A stretch of 64,000 nucleotides of DNA, from NCBI GenBank assembly GCA_963770485.1, contig CAVYPX010000009.1, forward strand, positions 806,001-870,000, in the 5' to 3' direction. The stretch is from CAVVEC01 sp963770485. GTDB lineage: Bacteria; Acidobacteriota; Terriglobia; Terriglobales; Acidobacteriaceae. Below, piece by piece: positions 9,312 to 17,707 of this stretch. The number at the start of each line of letters is the position of its first letter. Position 1 is the stretch's first letter. The position numbers were made by a program, and so were the translations under genes. The notes beneath the pieces are model-generated. The model was given only the letters and a program-made list of their open reading frames with translations. It had not been told where the DNA came from and searched no databases.

Positions 9312-9575
9312 GGCTCGGGAAATGGTTTCGGGGCATTGCCCCATAAGCGCTAACCTAACCGACGGCTAGAAGTTGCCCTCCCGGCCCGGTCTCTGGGCGG
9401 TAACGTCAGAGTAGCCGACAACACGTGAGCAATCTCGGGCGGTAGATCGAATCAAGACCTCAGCTGCGGCTGCTTCCAGGCGTAGCGCGTCAATCAGGAG
9501 TTAGGTCGTAAGATGCCCGCGCGGTAAGGACTTGTCGTTTCATTTGGACATCGAAGCTAGAATTAGAATCGATAT

Positions 9576-10088
9576 ATGAACCAATCTTGTTCCTCGCCCA
9601 AGTTCGTGGCCCGTGCAAGTGCAGAGCTCCTGAAGACTCGCTCAACCATCAATCGCATAACGGCGGCAGTGGTCTTGTCCGCGTGTATAGTTGCGGCCGC
9701 CGCACAGAGCGATAGCCCAGCATTCGCAAAGTTCAAAAGTGAGATGATGCCCAAGGTCGGCCAGAAGATCACGGTCGTGGGAACCCTGCGCGACGGGAAA
9801 CAACCAGGCTTTTGGCTCGCGTTCAACAACTGGGGTGCCTATATCTATAGGGTCAAGGAATCAGGCGTCGAAAAAGAAAACGACCTCTATGCTCACTTTC
9901 GCAGGGGTCAGACTGTAAAAGTTACTGGCACCCTGAGGCATTTTGAGCCAGTTGCAACGAGGGAAGACGAGCAACACGCGCGATACGTGCAAATCCCGCC
10001 TGAGCACTTCTTCTTCGATGCCGCCGAGGTGGAAATGGTCCCGTTGGTCCCACCGGCACTAAAAAATCCAAAAAAGGAACGCCAGTGA
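9576..10088 (+). CDS. Secreted hypothetical protein, possible OB-fold
   Basis: 170 residues. A basic N terminus followed by a hydrophobic stretch ending in CIVAAAAQ looks like a signal peptide starting at the first or an internal residue, so the protein is probably exported. The mature part has two similar beta-rich segments, KITVVGTLRDG and TVKVTGTLRHF, as in nucleic-acid or oligosaccharide binding OB-folds; this is only a visual resemblance. No family is recognised. It is isolated by about 240-260 bases of non-coding DNA on each side. Confidence 0.6.
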   Translation: MNQSCSSPKFVARASAELLKTRSTINRITAAVVLSACIVAAAAQSDSPAFAKFKSEMMPKVGQKITVVGTLRDGKQPGFWLAFNNWGAYIYRVKESGVEKENDLYAHFRRGQTVKVTGTLRHFEPVATREDEQHARYVQIPPEHFFFDAAEVEMVPLVPPALKNPKKERQ

Positions 10089-10329
10089 CATGGTCATGCC
10101 TGGCACCTCACGATTACGGGCCGAGTGACGGGCAAAACCAGAAGTAATTCTCAAACAGAATTCCGTCGGGTTAGCCTGTGACCCGCCGATGTTAGCAGGT
10201 CAACCGCATACTCAACTCACCGTCCCCGATAGTGAAAGGGGGGACCTGACTCAGATCTCGGTTGCCAGGTCCCGCCCCCTGCGACGTGGGCTTGCTCGTC
10301 GCATCAAAGCAGCGCCCGTTCCCGCAGCT

Positions 10330-12789
10330 TCACCTCGCGCTTACGGTCAGCGTGAGGGTAGCGCTTCGAGTCAATCCACCTCCAGTCGCGGTTAGAGTGA
10401 GCTTCGAGGCACCGACGCGTGCGCTCGATGCTGCCGTCAGGGTTAGCTTGCTGCTGCCAGTACCCGGGGCCGCGATGCTCTTCGGGTTGAAGCTCGCAGT
10501 CACTCCCGCAGGTGCGCCGGCGGCGGAGAGGGCCAGGGCTGACTTGAATTCTCCCTGCGCCTGAGTGGTCACGGTAACGGTTACACTCTTCCCCGCAGCT
10601 ACGCTGGCCGAACTCGGCGATACGATCGTGAAGCTCGGCGCTGGATTGACCGTCAGAGTGAGAGTGGCGGTCTTGGTGGTTCCTCCGCCTGTTGCTGCCA
10701 AGTTGATGGAATAGGTTCCGGGCTGCACGCCAGCGGTGGCCGTGAGCTTCAGTACGCTTGTGCCGGACCCAGGCGCTGGAAAGCTGGCCGGAGTGAGAGT
10801 CGCACTGACTCCGCTGGGCAACTTGCTTGCAGAGAGAGAAACCGCGGCATTGAATCCCCCACTGACGCTGACGGTGACGTTGAGGTTGGCGCTCGCTCCC
10901 GCAGTCACAGAAACGGAATTGCTTGCGGGGCTTAGCTGAAACGCGGGCGTAACGAAGGCATCGGCCCAGTGAGTGACCAGCAAGTTAGCATCGACGGAGC
11001 CAAGTCCGGTGGCCAAGTCGTATCCCGGGCCGGCGTTAAAGCCAGTTACTCCCGGAACCGAGTTATTGCCGCTGGCGACATCGTGGAAGATGGCCGCGCC
11101 TCCCGCGGATCGTTGTTTATTGGCGAGAGCGTAGAAGACAGAATTCGCATTTCCTTGCCGTGCCGCAGTCTTTTGCACGACCAGCGCCATCAAGCCAGCA
11201 AACGACGGAGACGCTGCCGAGGTCCCACTGATGGCATTTAGAGAACCCTCGATAAAGACCAGATACGCGTCATGGCCAGCCGCCGTCAGCGAGACGTCAG
11301 GCACGTCGCGCTTGCCGTCAGCGGGAACGCCGGTTCCGGTCTGCCACGAAGGTTTGGCGTAAAGTGTACTGACGCCACCCCCACTTGCCCACAACCCCGA
11401 GCCCGAACTCCCGCTCTCATTCCAGACATTCTCTGGGATATAGCTCAAGGCCGAAGCTTGCGTGGTGGGATCATTGTTTGGCGACCAGTAGCGGGCGGGA
11501 TTGGACGTGTCGTTAAACTCCGTCCCACCCACGCAAACGTCGTACGGGGATGAGCAGAGACCGTTGACGCCGCGTCCCGCCGTTCCGCTGGAAGCCGAAG
11601 CCGGGTCACAGCCAGCGGCGCCGCTGTCTCCGGAGGAAATGAACGCTGTAATTCCTTGCGCAGCCGCCTGCTGCCAAAGGCCATTCAGGAAAGAATTGCC
11701 GGCGCTCCCGAGCCGGGCCTCGCACAGCCCAAAGCTGGTGCTCATGACCGGAGCCAGGTTGTGGTTGACGATGTACTGGGCGGACAGGTCCACCCCGTCA
11801 CTGGAGTTGGTAGAAGCCGACACCACGAACTTGATGCTGGCATTCCGCGCCACCGCTCCCGACCATTCCACGTCCAAATCGGCCTCGGATTCTTCATCCG
11901 TGCTGACCACGCCTGGGTCGGAACCGTTGAGGATGATTTGAGGATTGTTGGCGGGCAGTCCGAAAGAACTGCGGAACAGTTCAACATCCGACATATGAAT
12001 GTTGGTCCGCCCTACGATGGCGACACTCTGACCGGAACCCGTGATCGACTGCTGGTAGAGCGGGAGCACGTTGTAGATGGTGGCAAAATCCGCGGGCGCC
12101 AAGTAGTAGGAGCCGTAGTAAGAAAACTCCGGCGACACTCTCCGGATCTGCTGGTGCAGGGGCAGCCTGCGAAAATCGTGCAGTGAAACCGGCCCGGCTA
12201 CAACCCTTGCCAGGCTCAGCGGAATTTGCGGATCACTGGCATTGGCGTGATGCAGTTCCCCGCGCACCCGGTAAACGCGAATCTGGGTGTGGAAGGCGGA
12301 TTCGACTTGGGCAGCGGTGCCGCTGAAAATGAGAGACTGGCGGCCTGCCGTGATTTCTTCCACGCTCATGCCGTGGAGTTGCAGCCAGCTTGTCACCTGC
12401 GTCAAGTCGTTCTCAGACACGCCAAAGTGCTCGCCAAAACTTTGCGGAGTGAGCCACTGATGGTAGTAGGACGAGTGCGGATCGTGCTGCGCCGCCACCA
12501 GTTGGTCGAGAGCACGCTGCTGCCTGGCGTCGGGTTCGAAAGTCAGGATCATGCGCTCCATCGGGAAATCCGGCGGTACGATGCCAACCTCATATTCCGC
12601 CCGTGCCAGGGGATGGCGATTGCCCGGCAGGATGACTCGGATTTGGTCATCAACGAAGCCGGTGATGCGGTCTCGCGGATGCACGACAATCCGGTTCAGC
12701 CCACCCGCAGTCTGGGCAGTGGCAGAAAAGCTCAGATTGAGCACAAAACAGAGCAGAATCAGATTCACAGACAAGCGTCGACGCAGCAT
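10330..12789 (-). CDS. Sedolisin/kumamolisin-type secreted serine-carboxyl peptidase (S53) with Ig-like repeats
   Basis: 819 residues. A signal peptide (residues 1-25) is followed by a pro-kumamolisin activation domain (about 60-230; SSYYHQWLTPQSFGEHFG). The S53 catalytic domain has the Glu/Asp pair in ESEADLDVEW, the oxyanion Asp in SSGDSGAAGC and the nucleophile Ser in SGTSAASPSFAG. Two roughly 90-residue Ig-like repeats close the protein, each with a PAGV/PSGV and TLTPASF- or SFNPKSI-type strand and ending TATLTLTV. Acid peptidases of this kind are abundant in Acidobacteriota and fit scavenging of protein outside the cell. ATG 12789 has GGAGG seven bases upstream. Confidence 0.92.
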   Translation of the reverse strand: MLRRRLSVNLILLCFVLNLSFSATAQTAGGLNRIVVHPRDRITGFVDDQIRVILPGNRHPLARAEYEVGIVPPDFPMERMILTFEPDARQQRALDQLVAAQHDPHSSYYHQWLTPQSFGEHFGVSENDLTQVTSWLQLHGMSVEEITAGRQSLIFSGTAAQVESAFHTQIRVYRVRGELHHANASDPQIPLSLARVVAGPVSLHDFRRLPLHQQIRRVSPEFSYYGSYYLAPADFATIYNVLPLYQQSITGSGQSVAIVGRTNIHMSDVELFRSSFGLPANNPQIILNGSDPGVVSTDEESEADLDVEWSGAVARNASIKFVVSASTNSSDGVDLSAQYIVNHNLAPVMSTSFGLCEARLGSAGNSFLNGLWQQAAAQGITAFISSGDSGAAGCDPASASSGTAGRGVNGLCSSPYDVCVGGTEFNDTSNPARYWSPNNDPTTQASALSYIPENVWNESGSSGSGLWASGGGVSTLYAKPSWQTGTGVPADGKRDVPDVSLTAAGHDAYLVFIEGSLNAISGTSAASPSFAGLMALVVQKTAARQGNANSVFYALANKQRSAGGAAIFHDVASGNNSVPGVTGFNAGPGYDLATGLGSVDANLLVTHWADAFVTPAFQLSPASNSVSVTAGASANLNVTVSVSGGFNAAVSLSASKLPSGVSATLTPASFPAPGSGTSVLKLTATAGVQPGTYSINLAATGGGTTKTATLTLTVNPAPSFTIVSPSSASVAAGKSVTVTVTTQAQGEFKSALALSAAGAPAGVTASFNPKSIAAPGTGSSKLTLTAASSARVGASKLTLTATGGGLTRSATLTLTVSAR

Positions 12790-13009
12790 ATATACCTCCG
12801 GAGAGAAATGGGGCGCGTTCTATGCCCCGGGCCCGCGAGTCAGAAAAAGGCTTATCCCAGGCATCGGTTGGGGAAGACAGAACCTTTAGGGCAGAGGGGA
12901 TACTTCTGTGACCGAAGTGACTAGTGGATGGTGCCCGATGGGTCTTCGGGATCCGGACAAACTGGGTTGGCCCTGCAATCGCGCAATACGATCAGTGCCG
13001 GGGCAAAGA

Positions 13010-13276
13010 TCACAGCATCTTCCTGGTCTGGTAGTACGCCGGGGCGCCTTCGAGAACTTCAAAATGTTGAGTGAGCGCAGCTGCGTGAGGGGGTAGGCTC
13101 TCAACTCGCCACGTCGCCCAAATCCGATAAATTATCTTGATGTCTTCTTTCGTGTAGGGCAAATAGAGCGGTTGCTCCCGCTTCAGCGTCGCGATCTCTT
13201 GCGGCAAAGTATGCCCCGCAGGCATCATCAATGATCCCAGCACCAACAGTGCGACGATTATGACTGCAAGCTGCAC
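13010..13276 (-). CDS. Small exported or membrane-anchored hypothetical protein
   Basis: 88 residues from GTG 13276, with AGGA seven bases before the start. Residues 1-20 are strongly hydrophobic (LAVIIVALLVLGSLMM) and could be a signal peptide or anchor; the rest is soluble. No family is recognised. The gene is between the sedolisin and a secreted hypothetical on the other strand. Codon use looks normal but the evidence is modest. Confidence 0.42.
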   Translation of the reverse strand: MQLAVIIVALLVLGSLMMPAGHTLPQEIATLKREQPLYLPYTKEDIKIIYRIWATWRVESLPPHAAALTQHFEVLEGAPAYYQTRKML

Positions 13277-13318
13277 ATAACAATCCTACTGCGGGAATGG
13301 CCGGCAGGCAAAGACATA

Positions 13319-13332
13319 GTTCCGCAAGAAAT
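13319..13332. repeat. 14-mer GTTCCGCAAGAAAT, copy 2
   Basis: Identical to 3909-3922 and 14038-14051. Copies 2 and 3 lie in the same orientation on either side of the gene at 13394-13822. Confidence 0.55.
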
Positions 13333-13393
13333 CGGAATTATGCCTTTGACATACCCAATATGCTAAAATGCCCGCCTACTTGGTGGGGGGCAT

Positions 13394-13822
13394 ATGTCCA
13401 AAAGATCAATGTGTGTATTGCTCCTGATGATTGCATCTGCGTATGAAGTTGCGATTGCTGGGACAGCGCCACAGATTGTGAAGCGGATTGAGCTAAGGCA
13501 CCAGACTGGCGGGATTGGCCCTGTGACTTTATATACCCCGAAACATCGAGGGCTATTTCGCCTGTCAACGTTCATGGTTACGACCGTCAACAACGGTAAC
13601 AGCGGGCAGCTCTGTGACTCATTTGGATTCACTGATTACGTTGGGGAGGGCACGTCAACGGGTCCTTCGGTGTGTCTAAATACAGAGACCAAAGGGAATA
13701 TCAGCGAAGAAATCACTGTAGTTGATTCGGTGGCTGGGAAATCCATAACACTCACCGTTACTGCCATCGGCGACGTCACTGATGCCTATTACGATGTGAA
13801 CATAATCGTCGAGGAACTCTAG
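13394..13822 (+). CDS. Secreted hypothetical protein
   Basis: 142 residues with a typical signal peptide (MSKRSMCVLLLMIASAYEVA, cleavage near AIAG). The mature part is beta-rich and Thr/Val-rich, with two Cys (QLCDSF and SVCLNT) that may form a disulfide. No known family. A G-rich stretch (TTGGTGGGGGG) precedes ATG. It is bracketed by two direct copies of GTTCCGCAAGAAAT (13319 and 14038), which raises the chance that it sits on a small inserted segment. Confidence 0.65.
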   Translation: MSKRSMCVLLLMIASAYEVAIAGTAPQIVKRIELRHQTGGIGPVTLYTPKHRGLFRLSTFMVTTVNNGNSGQLCDSFGFTDYVGEGTSTGPSVCLNTETKGNISEEITVVDSVAGKSITLTVTAIGDVTDAYYDVNIIVEEL

Positions 13823-13926
13823 CCACGGCTAGGTTTGCGTTTTGTGGTCTGTTCTTTGCGAGGCGGCTTCACCTTGAGCACGTCCGCCATCACCTCCTTG
13901 AACGGCAGGGGGATGTGCGGGACCAG
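13819..13926 (-). pseudogene. Possible remnant of a small basic acidobacterial-type protein
   Basis: The frame encodes LVPHIPLPFKEVMADVLKVK, then a PP-Arg-Lys-rich tail, ending at TAG 13819-13821. The composition looks like a real small conserved protein, but no ATG, GTG or TTG lies between the upstream TGA and this segment; only CTG 13926 or the internal ATG 13890 could serve. A nearby ATGGAGG (minus strand) is in another frame, so a frameshifted start is possible. The resemblance to small basic proteins is recalled, not verified. Confidence 0.3.
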
Positions 13927-14037
13927 CTTTCTGTTGCTTTTTCCTCCATAACGACCTCAGTATAAGTCACTTCTTGGAGATAGCCGATCCTGCATGGGCG
14001 GTTCTGATTCGGTTTGCGGCTCGGCGGTGGGGCATTA

Positions 14038-14051
14038 GTTCCGCAAGAAAT
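14038..14051. repeat. 14-mer GTTCCGCAAGAAAT, copy 3
   Basis: Same sequence and orientation as 13319-13332; both are preceded by TA. The rest of 13927-14313 holds no supported gene. Confidence 0.55.
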
Positions 14052-14313
14052 ACTTGACCTTTCGTTCTTTCTGACGTAGGGTAGAGCGTTCCGAAGGCTT
14101 TTGGACCCAATTTTATCGGAAAAACCTCTGCCGGATAGCCGGACCTCCAAATAGTGAGAAACTTTCGGGCCCGGCGGAGCATCTATACGAGTAACCAGAG
14201 CTTTCCCGTACAATCCATCTGAATTCAGTAACTTAGACACTCTGGGCGGGTTTTGTCTTGCCAGAAAGATGGGGTACGGGCCTTGTGGGGCTCAGATCGG
14301 AGACTTATTTACC

Positions 14314-14529
14314 ATGCGTTCAGACCGTGTTTTTGACGCTTTACATACTTTGCGGAATCGTTATATGCTTTGTCAGCTTGCGTCCAAGGCTACCCGTAAG
14401 TTTCACAAGCCCAACACCAGAATCCAGGAAACCATGAACGAGGTGCTGGACCGGATTGCAAGCTCGGAACGGCAGACGGTTCTGTCGGAACCGGAAAACT
14501 TCGCCGAGGCACAACGGCGGGCTGCGTAA
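14314..14529 (+). CDS. Small protein resembling RNA polymerase omega subunit
   Basis: 71 residues from ATG 14314, which has GGAG about 11 bases upstream. The segment RYMLCQLASKATRKFHKPNT followed by a helix rich in Asn/Glu recalls the omega (RpoZ) core pattern NR-hydrophobic-AAKRAR, and the length fits. The gene lies directly before rho, 88 bases away and in the same direction, which would suit a transcription-related role. The identification is by pattern only. An extension to 14269 is possible but adds an unlikely N terminus. Confidence 0.55.
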   Translation: MRSDRVFDALHTLRNRYMLCQLASKATRKFHKPNTRIQETMNEVLDRIASSERQTVLSEPENFAEAQRRAA

Positions 14530-14617
14530 AACCAGCCCTGCCGCCTGCCCCGTTCGTGGGCAAGTCTTTCCTGAGTTACCCCCCTTTGAAAATCTCCCGT
14601 CGTAGGTGAACTGAATC

Positions 14618-15868
14618 ATGACCATCGCGGAACTAAAAGAAAAGAATATTACGGAGCTGACCAAGATCGCCCGATCCTTGGATCTGCCCGGCGCCAGCGG
14701 TCTGCGCAAGCAAGACCTGATCTTCAAGATTCTGCAGGCGCAAAGCGAAAAAGAAGGCCACATCTTTGCCGAGGGCGTGCTGGAGATCCTGCCCGACGGC
14801 TACGGCTTTCTGCGCTCGCCCGATTACAACTACTTGCCCGGCCCGGACGACATCTACGTTTCACCGTCGCAGATTCGCAAATTCGACCTCAAAACCGGCG
14901 ATACGATCAGCGGCCAGGTGCGCCCGCCGCATGAGGGCGAGAAATACTTTGCGCTGGTCAAGATTGAAGCCGTCAACTTTGAGTCGCCCGACGAAGCGCG
15001 CAACAAGATTCTCTTCGACAACCTGACGCCGCTGTATCCGCAGGAGCGCGTCAAGCTGGAGACCGTGCGCGAAAACGTCAGCGCCCGGGTGATGGACTTG
15101 CTCACACCCCTCGGCAAGGGCCAGCGCGGCCTGATCGTGTCGCCGCCTCGCGCCGGCAAGACCATGCTGCTGCAAAATGTCGCGAATTCGATTACTACGA
15201 ACCATCCGGAAGTAGTGCTGATGGTACTGCTGATTGACGAGCGTCCGGAAGAAGTTACCGATATGCAGCGTTCAGTGAAGGGCGAGGTCATCTCTTCGAC
15301 CTTCGACGAGCCTGCCGCCCGCCACGTGCAAGTTGCGGAAATGGTCATCGAGAAGGCCAAGCGCCTGGTCGAGCACAAGCGCGACGTGGTGATTTTGCTC
15401 GATTCGATTACGCGTCTGGCGCGCGCGTACAACACGATTGTTCCGCCCAGCGGCAAGGTGCTCTCCGGCGGCGTGGATTCGAACGCGTTGCAACGCCCGA
15501 AGCGCTTCTTCGGGTCGGCGCGCAACATCGAGGAAGGCGGCTCGCTGACGATTATCGCAACCGCTCTGATCGACACCGGCTCCCGCATGGACGACGTGAT
15601 CTTCGAAGAGTTCAAAGGCACCGGCAATTCGGAAATTATTCTGGAGCGCAAGCTGGTCGACAAGCGCGTGTTCCCGGCTATCGACATCCAGCGCTCGGGC
15701 ACGCGCAAGGAAGAGCTGCTGATCCCGAAAGAGGACCTGACCCGCATCTGGGTGCTGCGCAAGGTACTGAACCCGCTCTCGCCGGTCGAAGCGATGGAGT
15801 TGCTGATTGACAAGCTCAGCAAGACCAAATCCAACGGCGAGTTCCTTGCGAATATGAGCTCGCTGTAG
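14618..15868 (+). CDS. rho: Transcription termination factor Rho
   Basis: 416 residues, the standard length. Rho is a hexameric RNA-dependent ATPase that ends transcription. The Rho-N helical domain (TIAELKEKNITELTKIARSL) is followed by the cold-shock-like RNA-binding domain (GVLEILPDGYGFLRSP) with its YVSPSQIRKF motif. The ATPase core has Walker A SPPRAGKTMLL, LLIDERPEEVTDMQR and the R-loop region LDSITRLARAYN. AGGTG lies nine bases before ATG 14618. Two GC-rich hairpins follow the stop. Confidence 0.98.
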   Translation: MTIAELKEKNITELTKIARSLDLPGASGLRKQDLIFKILQAQSEKEGHIFAEGVLEILPDGYGFLRSPDYNYLPGPDDIYVSPSQIRKFDLKTGDTISGQVRPPHEGEKYFALVKIEAVNFESPDEARNKILFDNLTPLYPQERVKLETVRENVSARVMDLLTPLGKGQRGLIVSPPRAGKTMLLQNVANSITTNHPEVVLMVLLIDERPEEVTDMQRSVKGEVISSTFDEPAARHVQVAEMVIEKAKRLVEHKRDVVILLDSITRLARAYNTIVPPSGKVLSGGVDSNALQRPKRFFGSARNIEEGGSLTIIATALIDTGSRMDDVIFEEFKGTGNSEIILERKLVDKRVFPAIDIQRSGTRKEELLIPKEDLTRIWVLRKVLNPLSPVEAMELLIDKLSKTKSNGEFLANMSSL

Positions 15869-15882
15869 GTTTGTCTGTGTGG

Positions 15883-15924
15883 GGACGGGCGCCCTCGCCC
15901 GTCCAAGCCGAGCAAACGCTCGGC
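15883..15924 (+). other. Two tandem GC-rich hairpins after rho
   Basis: GGACGGGCG pairs with CGCCCGTCC (15883-15904, loop CCCT), then GCCGAGC pairs with GCTCGGC (15907-15924, loop AAAC). No T-run follows, so this may be an RNA 3-prime stabiliser or a repeat rather than an intrinsic terminator. Confidence 0.5.
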
Positions 15925-15989
15925 GCGCCCCCCTCGAAGCCTCAACCGAATAGGTTGCCTTTCTACGGCTCAGCAGAATGACAACTTTC

Positions 15990-16018
15990 TTGTGTGTACC
16001 TATGTACCATGGTACAAT
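15990..16018 (+). promoter_or_regulatory. Promoter with palindromic operator for the RHH-like gene
   Basis: TTGTGT (15990-15995), a 17-bp spacer and TACAAT (16013-16018). The 14-bp perfect palindrome TGTACCATGGTACA (16003-16016) covers the spacer end and the -10, an ideal place for a repressor. Confidence 0.6.
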
Positions 16019-16025
16019 CAAGCTC

Positions 16026-16361
16026 GTGTCCGATAACACGAATCTCCTAGTCGAGCGCGTCCAGACCGGCGTCCGCCTGGAAAAGCGGCTGCTGAAAGTC
16101 CTCAAAGCCTTCGCCGAATACAAGGACATGACGCTCGGGGACCTTCTCGAGGGCATCGTGCTGCACGCTTTCGATGGCAAAGCCCCCTTCAGCAAGGACT
16201 CGATGGCACGAATCGCGGACTTGAAACGATTCTACGGTCTCAATCTGGACTCGAGTGCAAGTCATCGGCTGAAAGAGACCGTGGAGAGCAACTTAAGGCG
16301 GAAGACTGCGCAGAAAGTTAAGCGCAAGAAGACGCGCCAGGAAGGAAACGTTCGATCATGA
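16026..16361 (+). CDS. RHH-like small DNA-binding protein
   Basis: 111 residues from GTG 16026. The region VQTGVRLEKRLLKVLKAFAE is a beta strand plus helix of the kind seen in ribbon-helix-helix proteins; the C terminus is strongly basic (RRKTAQKVKRKKTRQEG). GTG is only seven bases after the -10 TACAAT, so the mRNA may be leaderless; ATG 15978 and ATG 16002 would both lie upstream of the predicted transcription start. A palindrome over the -10 suggests autoregulation. The stop overlaps the next gene as ATGA, so the two are translated together. Confidence 0.65.
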   Translation: MSDNTNLLVERVQTGVRLEKRLLKVLKAFAEYKDMTLGDLLEGIVLHAFDGKAPFSKDSMARIADLKRFYGLNLDSSASHRLKETVESNLRRKTAQKVKRKKTRQEGNVRS

Positions 16362-16693
16362 CTCAAGGCAACAATCTCGCGAGCACCGGCTTGCAATATT
16401 CGCTGGGGTTGGTGCTGATCTACGAATGTTCCCGGCTGCTCTTCTCATCCGCGACGGCGCATTCCTTGGAGAAGGCGCATCTGCCACATGTGCTGGTGCA
16501 AGCCATCGCCGCGGTGGAATTGGTCGGCGCCATTCTCTTTCTGATCCCGCCGACGGTGCTGGCCGGCGGCCGCTTGCTGCTCGCGACCTTCGTGGTCGCG
16601 GCCGTAGTCCACATCCTGCACGGCCAGCCTGATGTCGGATACCTGGTCATCTACGCCATGGCGGTCTTGACCATCACGACAGGCCGCGGATGA
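16358..16693 (+). CDS. Small DoxX-like integral membrane protein
   Basis: 111 residues with three or four hydrophobic helices (LQYSLGLVLIYECSRLLF; VLVQAIAAVELVGAILFLI; LLATFVVAAVVHIL; YLVIYAMAVLTITT). The pattern is like small DoxX/DUF-type membrane proteins, but no exact family is assigned. It overlaps the preceding RHH-like gene by four bases. The function is unknown. Confidence 0.7.
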   Translation: MTQGNNLASTGLQYSLGLVLIYECSRLLFSSATAHSLEKAHLPHVLVQAIAAVELVGAILFLIPPTVLAGGRLLLATFVVAAVVHILHGQPDVGYLVIYAMAVLTITTGRG

Positions 16694-16706
16694 GCTTGTA
16701 GGTTGC

Positions 16707-17615
16707 CTAGGATGCCTTGGATCCGCCTTGATCCATCACGTATACACGTCCCGGGGCTGCCGTCTGAATTTTTTCCTTCTCGAAGCGATCTTTGATCCGT
16801 CGCCGCAACTCGCGGCTCACGCCGTACTGCTTATTGGGCTTTGTTTTTACCAGCATCAAGTATTCGGCCTCGCCATTCCCTACCCGGTCAATTCCCGGCA
16901 CTTGAACATCGCTGACAATGTCATCGGCGAACGCCGGATCATGTCTGATCTCATCCCCGATCTGCTGCAACAGTTTGACGATGCGGTCACTGGGTTCGCT
17001 ATAGGCGACGGTCACGCGGAGAGCGAGTTGGGACCAGTCGCGGGTGGTATTGGAGACGATTGTGATTTGGCTGTTGGGTACGGTGTGCACGGTGCCATCG
17101 TCGTCGCGCAGCACGGTGCGGCGCAGAGTCATCTCCTCGACTGTGCCTTTCACTCCCGCGATGCGGATGTTGTCTCCAATGTTGTACTGGTCCTCGAGCA
17201 GAATGAAGAAGCCGTTGATGAAGTCATGCACCAGGGTCTGCGCGCCGAAACCAATCGCCAGGCCGGCAACCCCGGCACTCGCCAGCAGGGGGCCCAGATT
17301 CAGTCCCAGCAGCGGAAGGATCTCGAGGGCGGCGACGAACAGGATCACAAAAATCCCAATGCTGGTGATTACGCTTGCCAGGGTTCGGACCTGTTGCGCA
17401 CGAAGATCTGGATGCAGCTTGCGCGTCTGCAGCGCCGCCACCTTTCCGGTGATCAGGCGGAGCAGCCGGATCAGCGCAAAAGAGACCACCGTCACCAGAA
17501 CAATCTTGGGGACGTCGTGGCGCAAGAAATTGCGCGTGTCTTCGCTCCAGTCGCGCAGAAGCGCGGGCAGGTTTCCTTCGCCAGAAGTGAGCATTTGCAG
17601 CAAACCGCGATTCAT
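16707..17615 (-). CDS. Small-conductance mechanosensitive channel, MscS family
   Basis: 302 residues. It would form a heptameric inner-membrane channel that opens under turgor. Three membrane segments are followed by the pore helix region GLAIGFGAQTLVHDFINGFF, the classic TM3 pattern of MscS, and the beta domain QYNIGDNIRI...GTVEEMTLRRTVLRDDDG with PNSQI. The C-terminal mixed domain is present. The gene converges on the DoxX-like gene and starts at ATG 17615. Confidence 0.93.
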   Translation of the reverse strand: MNRGLLQMLTSGEGNLPALLRDWSEDTRNFLRHDVPKIVLVTVVSFALIRLLRLITGKVAALQTRKLHPDLRAQQVRTLASVITSIGIFVILFVAALEILPLLGLNLGPLLASAGVAGLAIGFGAQTLVHDFINGFFILLEDQYNIGDNIRIAGVKGTVEEMTLRRTVLRDDDGTVHTVPNSQITIVSNTTRDWSQLALRVTVAYSEPSDRIVKLLQQIGDEIRHDPAFADDIVSDVQVPGIDRVGNGEAEYLMLVKTKPNKQYGVSRELRRRIKDRFEKEKIQTAAPGRVYVMDQGGSKAS

Positions 17616-17672
17616 GATTCCAGGCCGCGATTATAGCAAGCGCCGCCTGATGTTCGACTCCGCGGGTACCCG

Positions 17673-17678
17673 TATAAT
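17673..17678 (+). promoter_or_regulatory. -10 element TATAAT
   Basis: Perfect TATAAT 29 bases before GTG 17708; the -35 is weak (TGTTCG with a 16-bp spacer). Confidence 0.5.
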
Positions 17679-17707
17679 CTTTTTATTCTGGAAGTAGCGA
17701 GGTGATT

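Noticed and set aside
13890..14240. Minus-strand ORF of 116 codons
   Set aside because: Overlaps a better-looking frame (13819-13926) and has random composition.
14854..15945. Minus-strand ORF of 363 codons
   Set aside because: Antisense to rho; Ser/Arg-rich shadow frame.
15978..16025. ATG 15978 as start of the RHH-like gene
   Set aside because: Lies upstream of the -10 element and would need a different promoter.
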